Shown here one piece after another: positions 18,756-26,392 of a stretch of 48,801 bases of DNA. A program made the position numbers and the translations under genes. The stretch lies in the NCBI RefSeq assembly GCF_020439865.1, contig NZ_JAGRPF010000116.1:1-48801 (forward strand), written 5' to 3'. The first letter of the stretch is position 1. Every line of letters begins with the position of its first letter. The stretch is from Prosthecobacter sp. (lineage in GTDB: Bacteria; Verrucomicrobiota; Verrucomicrobiia; Verrucomicrobiales; Verrucomicrobiaceae). Below the pieces are notes generated by a model that worked only from the letters and a program-made list of their open reading frames with translations, was not told the origin of the DNA and did not search any database.

Positions 18756-19931
18756 TCAATTGACGCTCAGGCAGGCCATGTCGCCTGCGGCATTGCGTAC
18801 GTAGATCCGGCCGTTGGCCAGCACGGGGGCCGTCCAGCAGCGGCCTTTGAGCACGGGAGTGCGGGAGATGGGCTCCAGTTTGGCCGGATTCGCCTTCGCG
18901 ATGATCAGTTCGCCTTTGGCCGTCATGATGATGAGTTTGCCATCGGCGGCCATCAGCGAGCAGAAGCCGGTTCCGGCGTCGCTCCATTTCTCCGTGCCGG
19001 TGGCGAAGTCGATGCACTTGAGCGAGGACGATTTGCTTTCATCGCCGTCGCTGCCGTAGAGGTTGCCTTCGATGAGCACGCTGGAGTTGAACTGGTTGCG
19101 CATCACGCGGCTGCGCCAGACTTCGGCCGGTTCGGCGGAGGCGAGGTCGAGCACGGCGCAGCCCTTGTTGTAACCGGAGGAGATGAAGAGCTGCGTGCCG
19201 CTCAGGATCGGATCGGCGGCGTTGACGCCGTAGCTGGTGGACCAGGTGTGCTCCCACAACACCGTGCCATTGGCGGGATCGACGCCCTTGTAGGCGCGTC
19301 CCGAACTCAGCACGACCTGCGCCTTGCCATTCACGGTGATCGGATACGGCGTGCAGTAGCCGGAGCTGTTCTTCTCGGAGGTCCAAAGCGTCTTCCCCGT
19401 GGCCTTGTCGAGCGCCGTGCCTCCTTTGCCAACGTTCAGGATCAGCTTCTCTCCATCGACGAGCGGCGATCCGGCAAAGCCCCAGTCGGGAATGTCGGTG
19501 CCGGTTTCCTTCTGGATGTTCTTCTGCCACACGATCTTGCCGGTGGCCGCATCGAAGCAAAACACATCGCCCCAGCGGCTGAGATGATAAGCTTTGCCGC
19601 CTTCGATCGTCGGCGTAGCGGACGTGCCGCCTTCGTAGTATTTGTCGCCCAGATCGGCGGCGTAGTCGTGCTTCCAGATCTGCTTGCCGCTCGTCGCGTC
19701 GAAGCAAAACACGGTGTCCTTGTCATCGGCATGACCCGTCGTGTAAACGCGGCCGTCGGCGACAGTGAACGATGCGAAGCCGATGCCTATCTGCGCCTCC
19801 CAGAGCTTCTTCACCTCCGTGCCTGCTAGTTTCTCCGGGGAGATGCCATCATGGTTTGGTCCGCGCCAGATCGGCCAGTCGGCGGCCTGGGCGAGGGTGG
19901 CAAAAGCGACGAGGAACAGCGTGTATTTCAT
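18756..19931 (-). CDS. Exported PQQ-like beta-propeller repeat protein
   Basis: 391 residues with a signal peptide (MKYTLFLVAFATLAQA then ADWPIWRGPNHDG). The WRGPxxDG opening is the standard start of the outer-membrane-associated or periplasmic PQQ-repeat proteins of Planctomycetes and Verrucomicrobia. Repeats of the type VFCFDATSGKQIWKHDY, VFCFDAATGKIVWQKNI, ALDKATGKTLWTSE, GVDPANGTVLWEHTW and IDFATGTEKWSDAGT each form a propeller blade. Such proteins need not bind PQQ, and many are of unknown function. It lies 8 bases downstream of the RluA gene on the same strand. Confidence 0.92.
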   Translation of the reverse strand: MKYTLFLVAFATLAQAADWPIWRGPNHDGISPEKLAGTEVKKLWEAQIGIGFASFTVADGRVYTTGHADDKDTVFCFDATSGKQIWKHDYAADLGDKYYEGGTSATPTIEGGKAYHLSRWGDVFCFDAATGKIVWQKNIQKETGTDIPDWGFAGSPLVDGEKLILNVGKGGTALDKATGKTLWTSEKNSSGYCTPYPITVNGKAQVVLSSGRAYKGVDPANGTVLWEHTWSTSYGVNAADPILSGTQLFISSGYNKGCAVLDLASAEPAEVWRSRVMRNQFNSSVLIEGNLYGSDGDESKSSSLKCIDFATGTEKWSDAGTGFCSLMAADGKLIIMTAKGELIIAKANPAKLEPISRTPVLKGRCWTAPVLANGRIYVRNAAGDMACLSVN

Positions 19932-19939
19932 GCAGATGG

Positions 19940-20809
19940 TTATTGGACGAGCTTCATTAAAACGCCCGGCAGCGGCAGCTCGAAGAACATTTTTTCCTCG
20001 GTCGCCGGATGGACAAAACGGAGTTCGCTGGCGTGGAGGGCGAGGCGGCGGGCAGGATCGGTGACGGCGCCGTAGGCTTTGTCGCCGACGATGGGGTGGC
20101 CCATGTCGGAGAGGTGGACGCGGATCTGATGGCGGCGGCCGGTTTCGAGCTTGAGTTCGACGAGTGTGTTGTGGTGCGTGCGTTTGAGGACCTTGAAATG
20201 GGTGACGGCCTCGCGGGTGTCGTCGCCCGGCGGGACGCTGCGGACGCGGAGGGAGAATTCCTCGTTGAGATGGCAGCGCAGCGTGCCGGAGTCACGTTTG
20301 ATGACACCTTCGACGACGGCGAGGTAGGTCTTGTCAAACTTGTGCCAGTTCTGCTGCAGGATGCGCTTGTAGGGCTGGGTCTTGGCAAAGACGATGAGGC
20401 CGGAGGTGTCGCGGTCGAGGCGGTGGACGATCCAGACGCGGTTGCGTGCGTCGGTGGCGCGGACGTGATCCGTGAGGGCGGAGTAGGCGGTGCGGCCCCG
20501 GCCGGAATCGAGCGCGACGGTGAGCCAGCCGGCGCCTTTTTCGAGGACGATAATGGCCTCGTCTTCATGTACGATGCGGAGTCCGGCGGGCATGGGGGCC
20601 GCTTTCACACGGGGGGCGCGTTCGACCCGGATGGCGATCTTGTCGCCGGGCTTGAGGGCGTGGTCGTGGCGGGTCACGGCGTGATCATTGACGCGGACGC
20701 TGCCGAACTTGAGCCACTGCTTGATGCGCGTACGCTTCGTGTCCGGCCAGTTCTCAAAGAGAAAGGGCAGGAGTTCTGCGGCTGCGGTGACGGTGCGATG
20801 CTCGGGCAT
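19940..20809 (-). CDS. RluA-family RNA pseudouridine synthase
   Basis: 289 residues. An N-terminal S4 domain (RIKQWLKFGSVRVNDHAVTR, LKPGDKIAIRV) is followed by the catalytic domain with IVHEDEAIIVLEKGAGWLTV, VHRLDRDTSGLIVFAKTQ (catalytic Asp in HRLD), LETGRRHQIRVHLSDMGHPI and VGDKAYGA. The enzyme isomerises uridine to pseudouridine in rRNA or tRNA; the exact site cannot be told from the sequence. It is a second, stand-alone family member, distinct from the one fused to TrhO at 11543-13339. It heads a minus-strand group with the PQQ-repeat, acyltransferase and PAP2 genes. Confidence 0.95.
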   Translation of the reverse strand: MPEHRTVTAAAELLPFLFENWPDTKRTRIKQWLKFGSVRVNDHAVTRHDHALKPGDKIAIRVERAPRVKAAPMPAGLRIVHEDEAIIVLEKGAGWLTVALDSGRGRTAYSALTDHVRATDARNRVWIVHRLDRDTSGLIVFAKTQPYKRILQQNWHKFDKTYLAVVEGVIKRDSGTLRCHLNEEFSLRVRSVPPGDDTREAVTHFKVLKRTHHNTLVELKLETGRRHQIRVHLSDMGHPIVGDKAYGAVTDPARRLALHASELRFVHPATEEKMFFELPLPGVLMKLVQ

Positions 20810-20889
20810 GGGGTCTCATGCCACGGAAAAAAGAAGCTGGCTAAGGAAAAGCGGGGTGGCACGTTCTTGCTGACCTCAAACGCGCGCCC

Positions 20890-21462
20890 ATGTCCCTGCT
20901 TCGTCCCATCCTGCTCATTTCTCTCCTTCCGGTTTCCGCCGGGTTTGCGGCGGACTTCAAAAGGGACATTCAGCCGATTTTGGAGAAGAACTGCTATGAG
21001 TGCCACAGCGTGAAGACGGGGAAGAAGAAGGCCGGCTTTGTGTTCGATGACCTGGAGACCTTCAAGCTGGACATCGCCGACAACGACGTGGCGCAGATTC
21101 GGCCCGGCAAGCCGGCGGAGAGCCATTTCCTCGAGATCATGATCAACGACGGCAAGAACCACATGCCGCCGAAGGACCAGCTCTCCAGCAGCGACATCAA
21201 GAAGATCACAGAGTGGATCTCCGAGGGCGCGAGCTTTGACAGCGGGGCTCCGAAAATGACCGCCGCTCCGGCGAAAAAAGTGCTGCCGCCGATCATGAGC
21301 TGGACGAATGCCGAGGGGAAGACCATCAAGGCGGGTTTTGTCCGTCTGGACGGCGAAAACGTGGTGCTGAAGATGCCACTGAACGCCGCCGAGGTGGCCT
21401 ATCCGCTGGCGAAGCTGTCCGAGGCCAGTCAGAAGCTGGCTCGCGACTGCGCGGCTCCCTGA
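20890..21462 (+). CDS. Exported planctomycete-type cytochrome c
   Basis: 190 residues with a signal peptide (MSLLRPILLISLLPVSAGFA). The mature protein begins ADFKRDIQPILEKNCYECHS, giving one CxxCH heme site, and continues with the usual domain features: KKAGFVFDDLETF, IRPGKPAESHFLEIMIND, NHMPPKDQLSSSDIKKITEW. A C-terminal extension of about 60 residues (VLPPIMSWTNAEGKTIKAG) resembles the small SHD1/beta module seen in this phylum. It is periplasmic and likely carries electrons for a partner oxidase or dehydrogenase not encoded nearby. Its stop lies 2 bases from the stop of the convergent cysteine-cluster gene. Confidence 0.9.
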   Translation: MSLLRPILLISLLPVSAGFAADFKRDIQPILEKNCYECHSVKTGKKKAGFVFDDLETFKLDIADNDVAQIRPGKPAESHFLEIMINDGKNHMPPKDQLSSSDIKKITEWISEGASFDSGAPKMTAAPAKKVLPPIMSWTNAEGKTIKAGFVRLDGENVVLKMPLNAAEVAYPLAKLSEASQKLARDCAAP

Positions 21463-21464
21463 TT

Positions 21465-21899
21465 CTACATTTCCGCGAGCGCAGAACTCACGGCAGCTTC
21501 GAGCGGGCGCGAACCGTTTCCGCCAAGTCGCTCATCGAGTGATTCGAGGCGTTGGATGAGATCGGCCACATGTTTGCGCGGGTACATGCCGCCGGCCTCG
21601 GCGCAGAAGTGTGTGCGACAGCCAAAGGGGCGGTGGGCATAGATCGTGCAGCGTCCGTCACGTCCGAGAAGCGGGCAGGCGCCGTCGGGATGGGGTTTGA
21701 GCACCTTGCGTCCGCTGGCGCTGACACCCCGCGCTGCATAAAGCGCCTCGCCTTTGGTGAGCATGGGCGTGTGGCCTGCGAGCCTGAAATGACAGCAGCC
21801 GGTGCGCATCCCGCACTGGCGGGGCAGGGGACGTCGCTCCAGCTCGGCATAGATCGCTTCGATCTCGTGGCGGTGGTCGGGCTGCTTGGGGTTTTTCAT
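21465..21899 (-). CDS. YkgJ-type cysteine-cluster protein
   Basis: 144 residues from the ATG at 21899 (an ATG at 21917 is also possible). The frame stays open much further upstream, but that region overlaps the divergent pseudokinase gene and is not plausible coding sequence. The protein has the spaced cysteines of the family: RQCGMRTGCCHFRLAGHTPML, then GACPLLGRDGRCTIYAHRPFGCRTHFCAEAGG. These probably bind zinc or an iron-sulfur cluster. The biochemical role of the family is unknown. It converges on the cytochrome gene, with only 2 bases between the stops. Confidence 0.85.
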   Translation of the reverse strand: MKNPKQPDHRHEIEAIYAELERRPLPRQCGMRTGCCHFRLAGHTPMLTKGEALYAARGVSASGRKVLKPHPDGACPLLGRDGRCTIYAHRPFGCRTHFCAEAGGMYPRKHVADLIQRLESLDERLGGNGSRPLEAAVSSALAEM

Positions 21900-21956
21900 G
21901 CGGCGTGCATTCAGCATGGAGGCGCTGGCCTTTGTGGCACGCGTTTTTTGCAAACC

Positions 21957-21987
21957 GGCATTTGAGATTTGAGATTTCTCATTCTGC
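21957..21987. repeat. Short AT-rich direct repeat in a divergent promoter region
   Basis: The region between the cysteine-cluster gene and the pseudokinase gene contains two copies of TTTGAGA next to each other, then TTTCTCATTCTG. It stands out from its GC-rich surroundings and resembles intergenic debris common in this phylum. No function is claimed. Confidence 0.3.
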
Positions 21988-22077
21988 CCCCATCGTACGC
22001 GCCCGTGATGGTGCTTCTGCCCAGTTTCCGTGCCATCCGGGGTCAACCTTCCTCCCCTAGAGACAACTGAAGCACGC

Positions 22078-24660
22078 ATGAGTCTGCCCGAAATCGCCGG
22101 ACATGAATTGCAGGACCTGATCGGCAGCGGGCGGTGCGGGGCCGTGTATCGGGCGGTGTCGTCGAACGGCAAGGCCTGTGCGGTGAAAGTGTTCAGTTCG
22201 ATGGCGATCAACCGCAAGGCGCTTGCCACCGCCTTCCGTGCCCTGCAGCAGATGCCGCATCATCGCGGCGTGCTGCCGGTGGAGAACTACAGTTTCGACA
22301 AGACGCCCTATTTCTGCGTGATGCCGCTCGTCGGCGTGATGACAAAGGACAGCCACGGCCGCCGCCAGTGGCAGACGCCGACGCTCGAGTCCGCCTGCAA
22401 CGGGCTGCCACCTGAGCAGGCCTGGCGCCACATCTATGAAGTCGCGGATGCCCTCGCCTGGCTGCACAAGCACGGCATCCCGCATGGCAACCTGCGGCCG
22501 TCGAACGTCCTGTTGGAGGACGATGTGGAGTCGTCCGTTCGCCTCACCGACATCGCCCAGGGCTGGGTGGGTGGCATTCATCATCTCGAACTCACAGATC
22601 ATTTTGTGCACCTCTGCCCGGAACAGGCGGAGAATCCGGACGGTGTGTTCGCAGGTTACGGTCCCTCGTGGGATGTGTACAGCTTCGGCGTGCTGGCGTA
22701 TCGCCTGCTCAACGGCATGCTGCCACGTGGCGCGGAGATGTGGGACAGCGAGGTCGAACGCGCGCGCCAGCAGGCGGCGGCGGGGCTCGCGGCGCAGATT
22801 GACAGCAACGAACTGCTCAGCGCGGTCAAAATGCAGCCCAAGATCGACTGGCCGCATCCGGCGCAGTCGAAGTGGGAGGAGCGCCGGCACAACATCATCG
22901 AGCGAGCCCTCGATCTGAATCCCGCAGCACGCTGGGCTGACATGCGCGAGGTCGTGCGCGAGTTTGAGGTGCTCGAAAGCGACTACCTGCTAGAAGAATC
23001 GCGCGATCAGACGGTGCGCGAGCGCCAGAAGCAGGCGAAAAAGGTGCTCACGCTGCAGACGTCCGCGATTTCGCTGCTGACCATCTTTGTGCTCTGCTTC
23101 ATCTACGCGTTCATGACTCTGCGGCGCGCGCAGAAGGCGGAGAAGACCATCGACAGCCTCGCTGCCAACCACAAGATCGAGCTCGACGCGCAGAAGAACA
23201 TCAACACCACGGTGATGAACGAGCGCGATACCGCGCGTGCCGCGAAGGCCGTGGCGGATCAGAATCTGCAGAACTCGCAGAACGCCGTGGACCAGTTCCT
23301 CACGCAGCTTCTGCAAACACCCACCGGCAACGAGATGGAGGCGGGCTTCCAAAAGGAGCAGCTTCGGGACGCGCTCGCTTATTGCATGAGAGGATTGCCC
23401 ACGCTGGAGGCGTCACCCGCGCTGGGAGTCGAGCGTCTGCGCGCCTATGGCAACATCGGCCAGTTGTACCTCAAGTTGCGCGACACCGCTCAGGCGGTGT
23501 CTTATCTGACCAAGGCACGTGCGCAGGCCGCCGAACTGATCCAGAAAGGCCAGGGCGAAGAAGCGCAGATCGCGCTCTATCAGCAGTGGCTCGGTCGCTA
23601 CAGCCTGCTGCTCTCCGACATTCGCGGACATGAAGGTCGTCATGTGGAGTCGCTGGAACTGCTCAAAGAGGCTACGGTGAACCTCGACAAAGGCCTCGCG
23701 GCCGATCCGAAAAACCGTCTCGCCCGCAACGAATGCGCACGCGCCTGGCTGGAATACGGCCTGCGCACCCTGCGCAACGGTGATGTGGACGATTCCGAGA
23801 AGGCGCTCGCCCGCGTGCCGATGATTCTCGATCCGAAGCTCATCGGCCACGACCTCATCAACGACGAAAAATTCCTCCTCGCCCGCGCCAAGTTCGCCAA
23901 GGGCATCAGCCAGCGTGATGCGGGCAAGATCGAGGACGCGCTGAACACGCTGATCGACTCCGTGAAGGACATGGGCGAGCTCGTGCTCGGCAGCAGCCCG
24001 CGAAATCAGGATCAGGCCCTGCTTCTGGCCGAGGCCTACACCGAGCTGGCAGAGCTGATTGGCCGTCACTTCAGCGGAGCGGATGCCAAGGAGGCGCACA
24101 ATCAGGCCGTGCCCATCCTGCTCGAGCTGATCCGCCTGCTGCCGGAGTGGGCTGAGGTGAAGTATCTCCTCGCGCGAAACTACGGCGCGCTCGCCTCCCT
24201 CGCCCGCGATGCTGGAAGCCCGAGCGAGGCCTCCAAGAAGAAACAGGATGCCATCGAACTCGTGAACGAGATCCTCGCCGACGACAAGGACAACGCACGT
24301 TACGGATTCCTGCAGGCCAAACTGCGCGGCGAGTACGCCGAACTGCTCGCCGACAGCGGCAAAACGACCGCCGCCATTCCGATCGCGAAGCAGGCGGTGG
24401 AATCGCTGGAGGCGCTCATCAAGGCGCAGCCGCAGTCGGACAAGCTCACGCCCGAGCATCGCATGTGGGCCAGCCAGCTTGCGCAGCTTTACGGCTCGCT
24501 CGGCCATACCAGCGAGAAGGCCGGGAACAAGACCGAGGCCAGGGCCGCATTTTCCAATGCCGTGGCCATCTGGGAAAAACTCGCCGGTGCCATCGCCAAC
24601 GACGAAGCCATTCAGAACGGTTTGAGCTGGAGCAAGGGACGTCTCGCGAAGCTGAAATGA
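22078..24660 (+). CDS. Membrane-anchored Ser/Thr pseudokinase with C-terminal TPR-like region
   Basis: 860 residues from the ATG at 22078. Residues 1-300 form a protein kinase fold: glycine loop IGSGRCGAVYRA, ATP lysine CAVKVF (Lys37), the helical segment ALAWLHKHGIPHGNLRPSNVLL, LTDIAQGW at the DFG position, CPEQ at the APE position, and WDVYSFGVLAYRLLNG. The catalytic HRD is replaced by HGN (136-138), removing the catalytic Asp, so catalysis is probably lost. A single transmembrane helix (TSAISLLTIFVLCFIYAF, about 328-346) is followed by a helical, probably coiled-coil region and then many TPR-like repeats to the end, presumably periplasmic. It is likely a sensor or scaffold. It overlaps the SufE-like gene by 4 bases. 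Confidence 0.92.
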   Translation: MSLPEIAGHELQDLIGSGRCGAVYRAVSSNGKACAVKVFSSMAINRKALATAFRALQQMPHHRGVLPVENYSFDKTPYFCVMPLVGVMTKDSHGRRQWQTPTLESACNGLPPEQAWRHIYEVADALAWLHKHGIPHGNLRPSNVLLEDDVESSVRLTDIAQGWVGGIHHLELTDHFVHLCPEQAENPDGVFAGYGPSWDVYSFGVLAYRLLNGMLPRGAEMWDSEVERARQQAAAGLAAQIDSNELLSAVKMQPKIDWPHPAQSKWEERRHNIIERALDLNPAARWADMREVVREFEVLESDYLLEESRDQTVRERQKQAKKVLTLQTSAISLLTIFVLCFIYAFMTLRRAQKAEKTIDSLAANHKIELDAQKNINTTVMNERDTARAAKAVADQNLQNSQNAVDQFLTQLLQTPTGNEMEAGFQKEQLRDALAYCMRGLPTLEASPALGVERLRAYGNIGQLYLKLRDTAQAVSYLTKARAQAAELIQKGQGEEAQIALYQQWLGRYSLLLSDIRGHEGRHVESLELLKEATVNLDKGLAADPKNRLARNECARAWLEYGLRTLRNGDVDDSEKALARVPMILDPKLIGHDLINDEKFLLARAKFAKGISQRDAGKIEDALNTLIDSVKDMGELVLGSSPRNQDQALLLAEAYTELAELIGRHFSGADAKEAHNQAVPILLELIRLLPEWAEVKYLLARNYGALASLARDAGSPSEASKKKQDAIELVNEILADDKDNARYGFLQAKLRGEYAELLADSGKTTAAIPIAKQAVESLEALIKAQPQSDKLTPEHRMWASQLAQLYGSLGHTSEKAGNKTEARAAFSNAVAIWEKLAGAIANDEAIQNGLSWSKGRLAKLK

Positions 24661-25067
24661 CCCTCGCGGAGAAACAGCAGTCGCTCATCGACGACCTAAA
24701 CATCATCCACGACCCGCACGAGCGTCTGAACGCCGTCGTCTCACGCGGTGCGGGGATGAAGCTGGACTCGGCTCACAAGATCGACGCGAACCTCGTCCCC
24801 GGCTGCGTCTCCCGTGTCTGGCTTCATGGCGAACTTGTGGACGGCCGTGCGCATTTCGTCTGCGACGCCGAGTCTCCGATGGTCAAAGGGCTCGCCTCGC
24901 TGCTGTGCGAGCTTTACGATGACACCGTCCCAGCCGAAGCCGCAGTCATCGAACCACAGGTCTGGGAAGCCTGCGCCTTCACCAAGATGCTCTCCCCGAC
25001 GCGTCTGAACGGCCTCGCCAACATGCGGAAGAAGATTCGCGAGATGGCGGAGGGCTTCGCCCAATGA
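24657..25067 (+). CDS. sufE: SufE-like Fe-S cluster assembly sulfur acceptor
   Basis: 136 residues, the normal SufE length. The ATG at 24657 overlaps the pseudokinase stop as ATGA. SufE accepts persulfide sulfur from the cysteine desulfurase SufS for Fe-S cluster building. The acceptor cysteine sits in NLVPGCVSRVWL (Cys50), with further family features MVKGLASLLCELYDD, FTKMLSPTRLNGLANMRKKI. There is no signal peptide, so it is cytoplasmic. Other suf genes are not in this window, so it is separated from its usual partners. Its stop codon falls inside the left arm of an inverted repeat. Confidence 0.93.
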   Translation: MTLAEKQQSLIDDLNIIHDPHERLNAVVSRGAGMKLDSAHKIDANLVPGCVSRVWLHGELVDGRAHFVCDAESPMVKGLASLLCELYDDTVPAEAAVIEPQVWEACAFTKMLSPTRLNGLANMRKKIREMAEGFAQ

Positions 25068-25170
25068 CGAAACCAGAATGAGGAATGACGAATCAAGCTC
25101 CAATGAACACGGAGCATGCCCCATTGGGGTTTGAGAATTCATTCATCATTCGCCATTCTGGTTTCGTCAT
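25064..25170. repeat. Near-perfect 30-base inverted repeat between sufE and the GNAT gene
   Basis: Arms at 25064-25093 and 25141-25170 are reverse complements at 27 of 30 positions (core ATGACGAAACCAGAATG), separated by 47 bases. The left arm includes the sufE stop codon. Transcribed, it would form a large hairpin between the two genes. The GAATGACGAA-type sequence looks like a dispersed intergenic repeat. It could serve as a transcript-end or stability element, or be a non-autonomous mobile repeat. Confidence 0.65.
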
Positions 25171-25179
25171 TTCTTTCCC

Positions 25180-25773
25180 ATGCTCCGCCTCCAAAACTTC
25201 CACGGTCCCGAACTCGAACCGCATCTCGACGCCCTCGGCGCGTTGCGCATCGCCGTCTTCCGTGAATACCCGTATCTCTACGACGGCAGCCTGGAGTATG
25301 AGCGCGACTACCTGCGAGTTTACCTGCGCTCCACTGGAAGCCTCGTCGTCCTCGCCTTCGATGGCGACCGCGTCGTCGGTGCAACGACCTGTCTGCCTAT
25401 GCTCGATGAAGGTCCGGAGTTTCAGGAAGCCTTTGCGAAGGCTGGTTATGATCTCTCCACCATCTGTTACTTCGGCGAATCAATTCTGCTGCCCGAGTAT
25501 CGCGGCCACGGCGTTGGCAAAGAGTTCTTCGCCCATCGCGAGGCGCATGTGCAGAAACTGGGCCTCAAGCTCAGCACCTTCTGCGCTGTGGACCGCCCTG
25601 CCGATCATCCCCTGCGTCCCGCAGGTTATCGTCCTCTCGACGACTTCTGGTGCAGCCAGGGCTACACCAAGCATCCCGAGCTTCAGGCCACCTTTGTGTG
25701 GAAGGAAATCGGTGAAGAAGCCGAATCGCCGAAGACACTGACGTTTTGGGTGAAGCGGTGGGAGGACAGTTAA
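25180..25773 (+). CDS. GNAT-family acetyltransferase
   Basis: 197 residues. The GNAT fold is supported by LVVLAFDGDRVVGATTCLPM (beta3/beta4) and the acetyl-CoA loop ILLPEYRGHGVGKEFFAHREAHV, which has the R/Q-x-x-G-x-G/A pattern. The region near the end (RPLDDFWCSQGYTKHPEL) is typical of the fold's last strand. The substrate is unknown. It starts 9 bases after the right arm of the inverted repeat. Its stop codon (25771-25773) is also the point where the integron cassette appears to have joined. Confidence 0.88.
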   Translation: MLRLQNFHGPELEPHLDALGALRIAVFREYPYLYDGSLEYERDYLRVYLRSTGSLVVLAFDGDRVVGATTCLPMLDEGPEFQEAFAKAGYDLSTICYFGESILLPEYRGHGVGKEFFAHREAHVQKLGLKLSTFCAVDRPADHPLRPAGYRPLDDFWCSQGYTKHPELQATFVWKEIGEEAESPKTLTFWVKRWEDS

Positions 25774-25866
25774 CGACTAGAGCTCAGCCACGCCGGATCA
25801 ACGGCGTGGCCCGCGCCAGCGGAACTGACAACGCCCACCGGCGTTGGCTGCAGCGATTTGTTAGGC
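25768..25866 (-). other. Integron attC recombination site
   Basis: On the minus strand the site opens with GCCTAAC (R'', matching RYYYAAC), which includes the stop codon of the cassette gene. It closes with GTTAACT, one mismatch from GTTRRRY. Just inside, GCTGCAGCC pairs with GGCTGAGC except for one extra-helical base, the expected L''/L' arrangement. The centre holds two hairpins, AACGCC/GGCGTT (25830-25845) and CCACGCCG/CGGCGTGG (25788-25809). The TGAGCTCTAGTCGTTA end is typical of environmental attC sites. The length of 99 bases is within the known range. Confidence 0.82.
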
Positions 25867-26266
25867 CATTGGCTCTCCATACTCAAACTCGTCCTCATGG
25901 CAGTAAAATAAAATCCAACCGCCACGCTCACTGATGATGACAACATCATCGCGTGACGGACAAAACAAATCCTGCCAGTGCTCGTGAAATGCCCAAGCGG
26001 GAACGCGACAAACCTCACGCGAGCCGAAAATGAGCAGCAACGACTCGTCCTGTGGAATACGCGATGACAGCCAATCAGTCGCGGCGGCATCTGCCGGAAT
26101 GCGCTGCAAGTCTCGAACAGCCGTCGCCTCTAAACCGTAGTGGTCACGACTCATCAATGGTGTAACTCGATCATACACGACGCGGGCGTCCGACTCTGAC
26201 AACCAGTCAGCGTCTGTCAGTGTCTCCGAAAACTCTTTCGCGCGCCAGTGCATGGAGGTGGCCTAA
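25774..26266 (-). mobile_element. Single integron gene cassette (no integrase in window)
   Basis: The unit is about 493 bases: a TTAGGC start (the 3' part of GTTAGGC at 26267-26261 on the minus strand), then one gene almost at once, then attC. The cassette's own attC R'' is GCCTAAC, the exact complement of GTTAGGC at its start, as expected when a circular cassette opens at G/TT. The far end reads G/TTAACT, where TTAACT appears to come from the target, i.e. the GNAT stop region. This fits integrase-mediated insertion at a secondary site. Both boundaries are inferred from these motifs. Confidence 0.75.
25861..26253 (-). CDS. Cassette-borne hypothetical protein
   Basis: 130 residues. I do not recognise the family. 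It is acidic and soluble, with no signal peptide. Visible parts are DADWLSESDARVVYDRVTPLM, DESLLLIFGSREVCRVPAW and a C-terminal DDVVIISERGGWILFYCHED. The start lies only 7 bases from the cassette edge, and the TAA stop is part of the attC R'' site; both are classic for cassette genes, which usually rely on outside promoters. The layout and the aromatic C-terminus resemble many short orphan cassette proteins, some of which are antitoxins or immunity factors; that is only a possibility here. There is no visible Shine-Dalgarno sequence. Confidence 0.75.
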   Translation of the reverse strand: MHWRAKEFSETLTDADWLSESDARVVYDRVTPLMSRDHYGLEATAVRDLQRIPADAAATDWLSSRIPQDESLLLIFGSREVCRVPAWAFHEHWQDLFCPSRDDVVIISERGGWILFYCHEDEFEYGEPMA

Positions 26267-26392
26267 CTAGTTGATGAGAAACAATTCTGTCGAGTACGTC
26301 AACCACGTTATGGGCCACCGGTTTGTCGAATATGGCGCGCGTGCGCGTCACATTCGACATGAAAGTACCAACGACGAGTCTTGGAAAGCGAA

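Noticed and set aside
18039..19829. 596-codon plus-strand open frame
   Set aside because: It is antisense to the acyltransferase and PQQ-repeat genes and shows no recognisable domain.
22030..22077. Earlier ATG for the pseudokinase gene
   Set aside because: The extra 16 residues have no similarity to kinase N-termini, and the ATG at 22078 starts directly before the fold.
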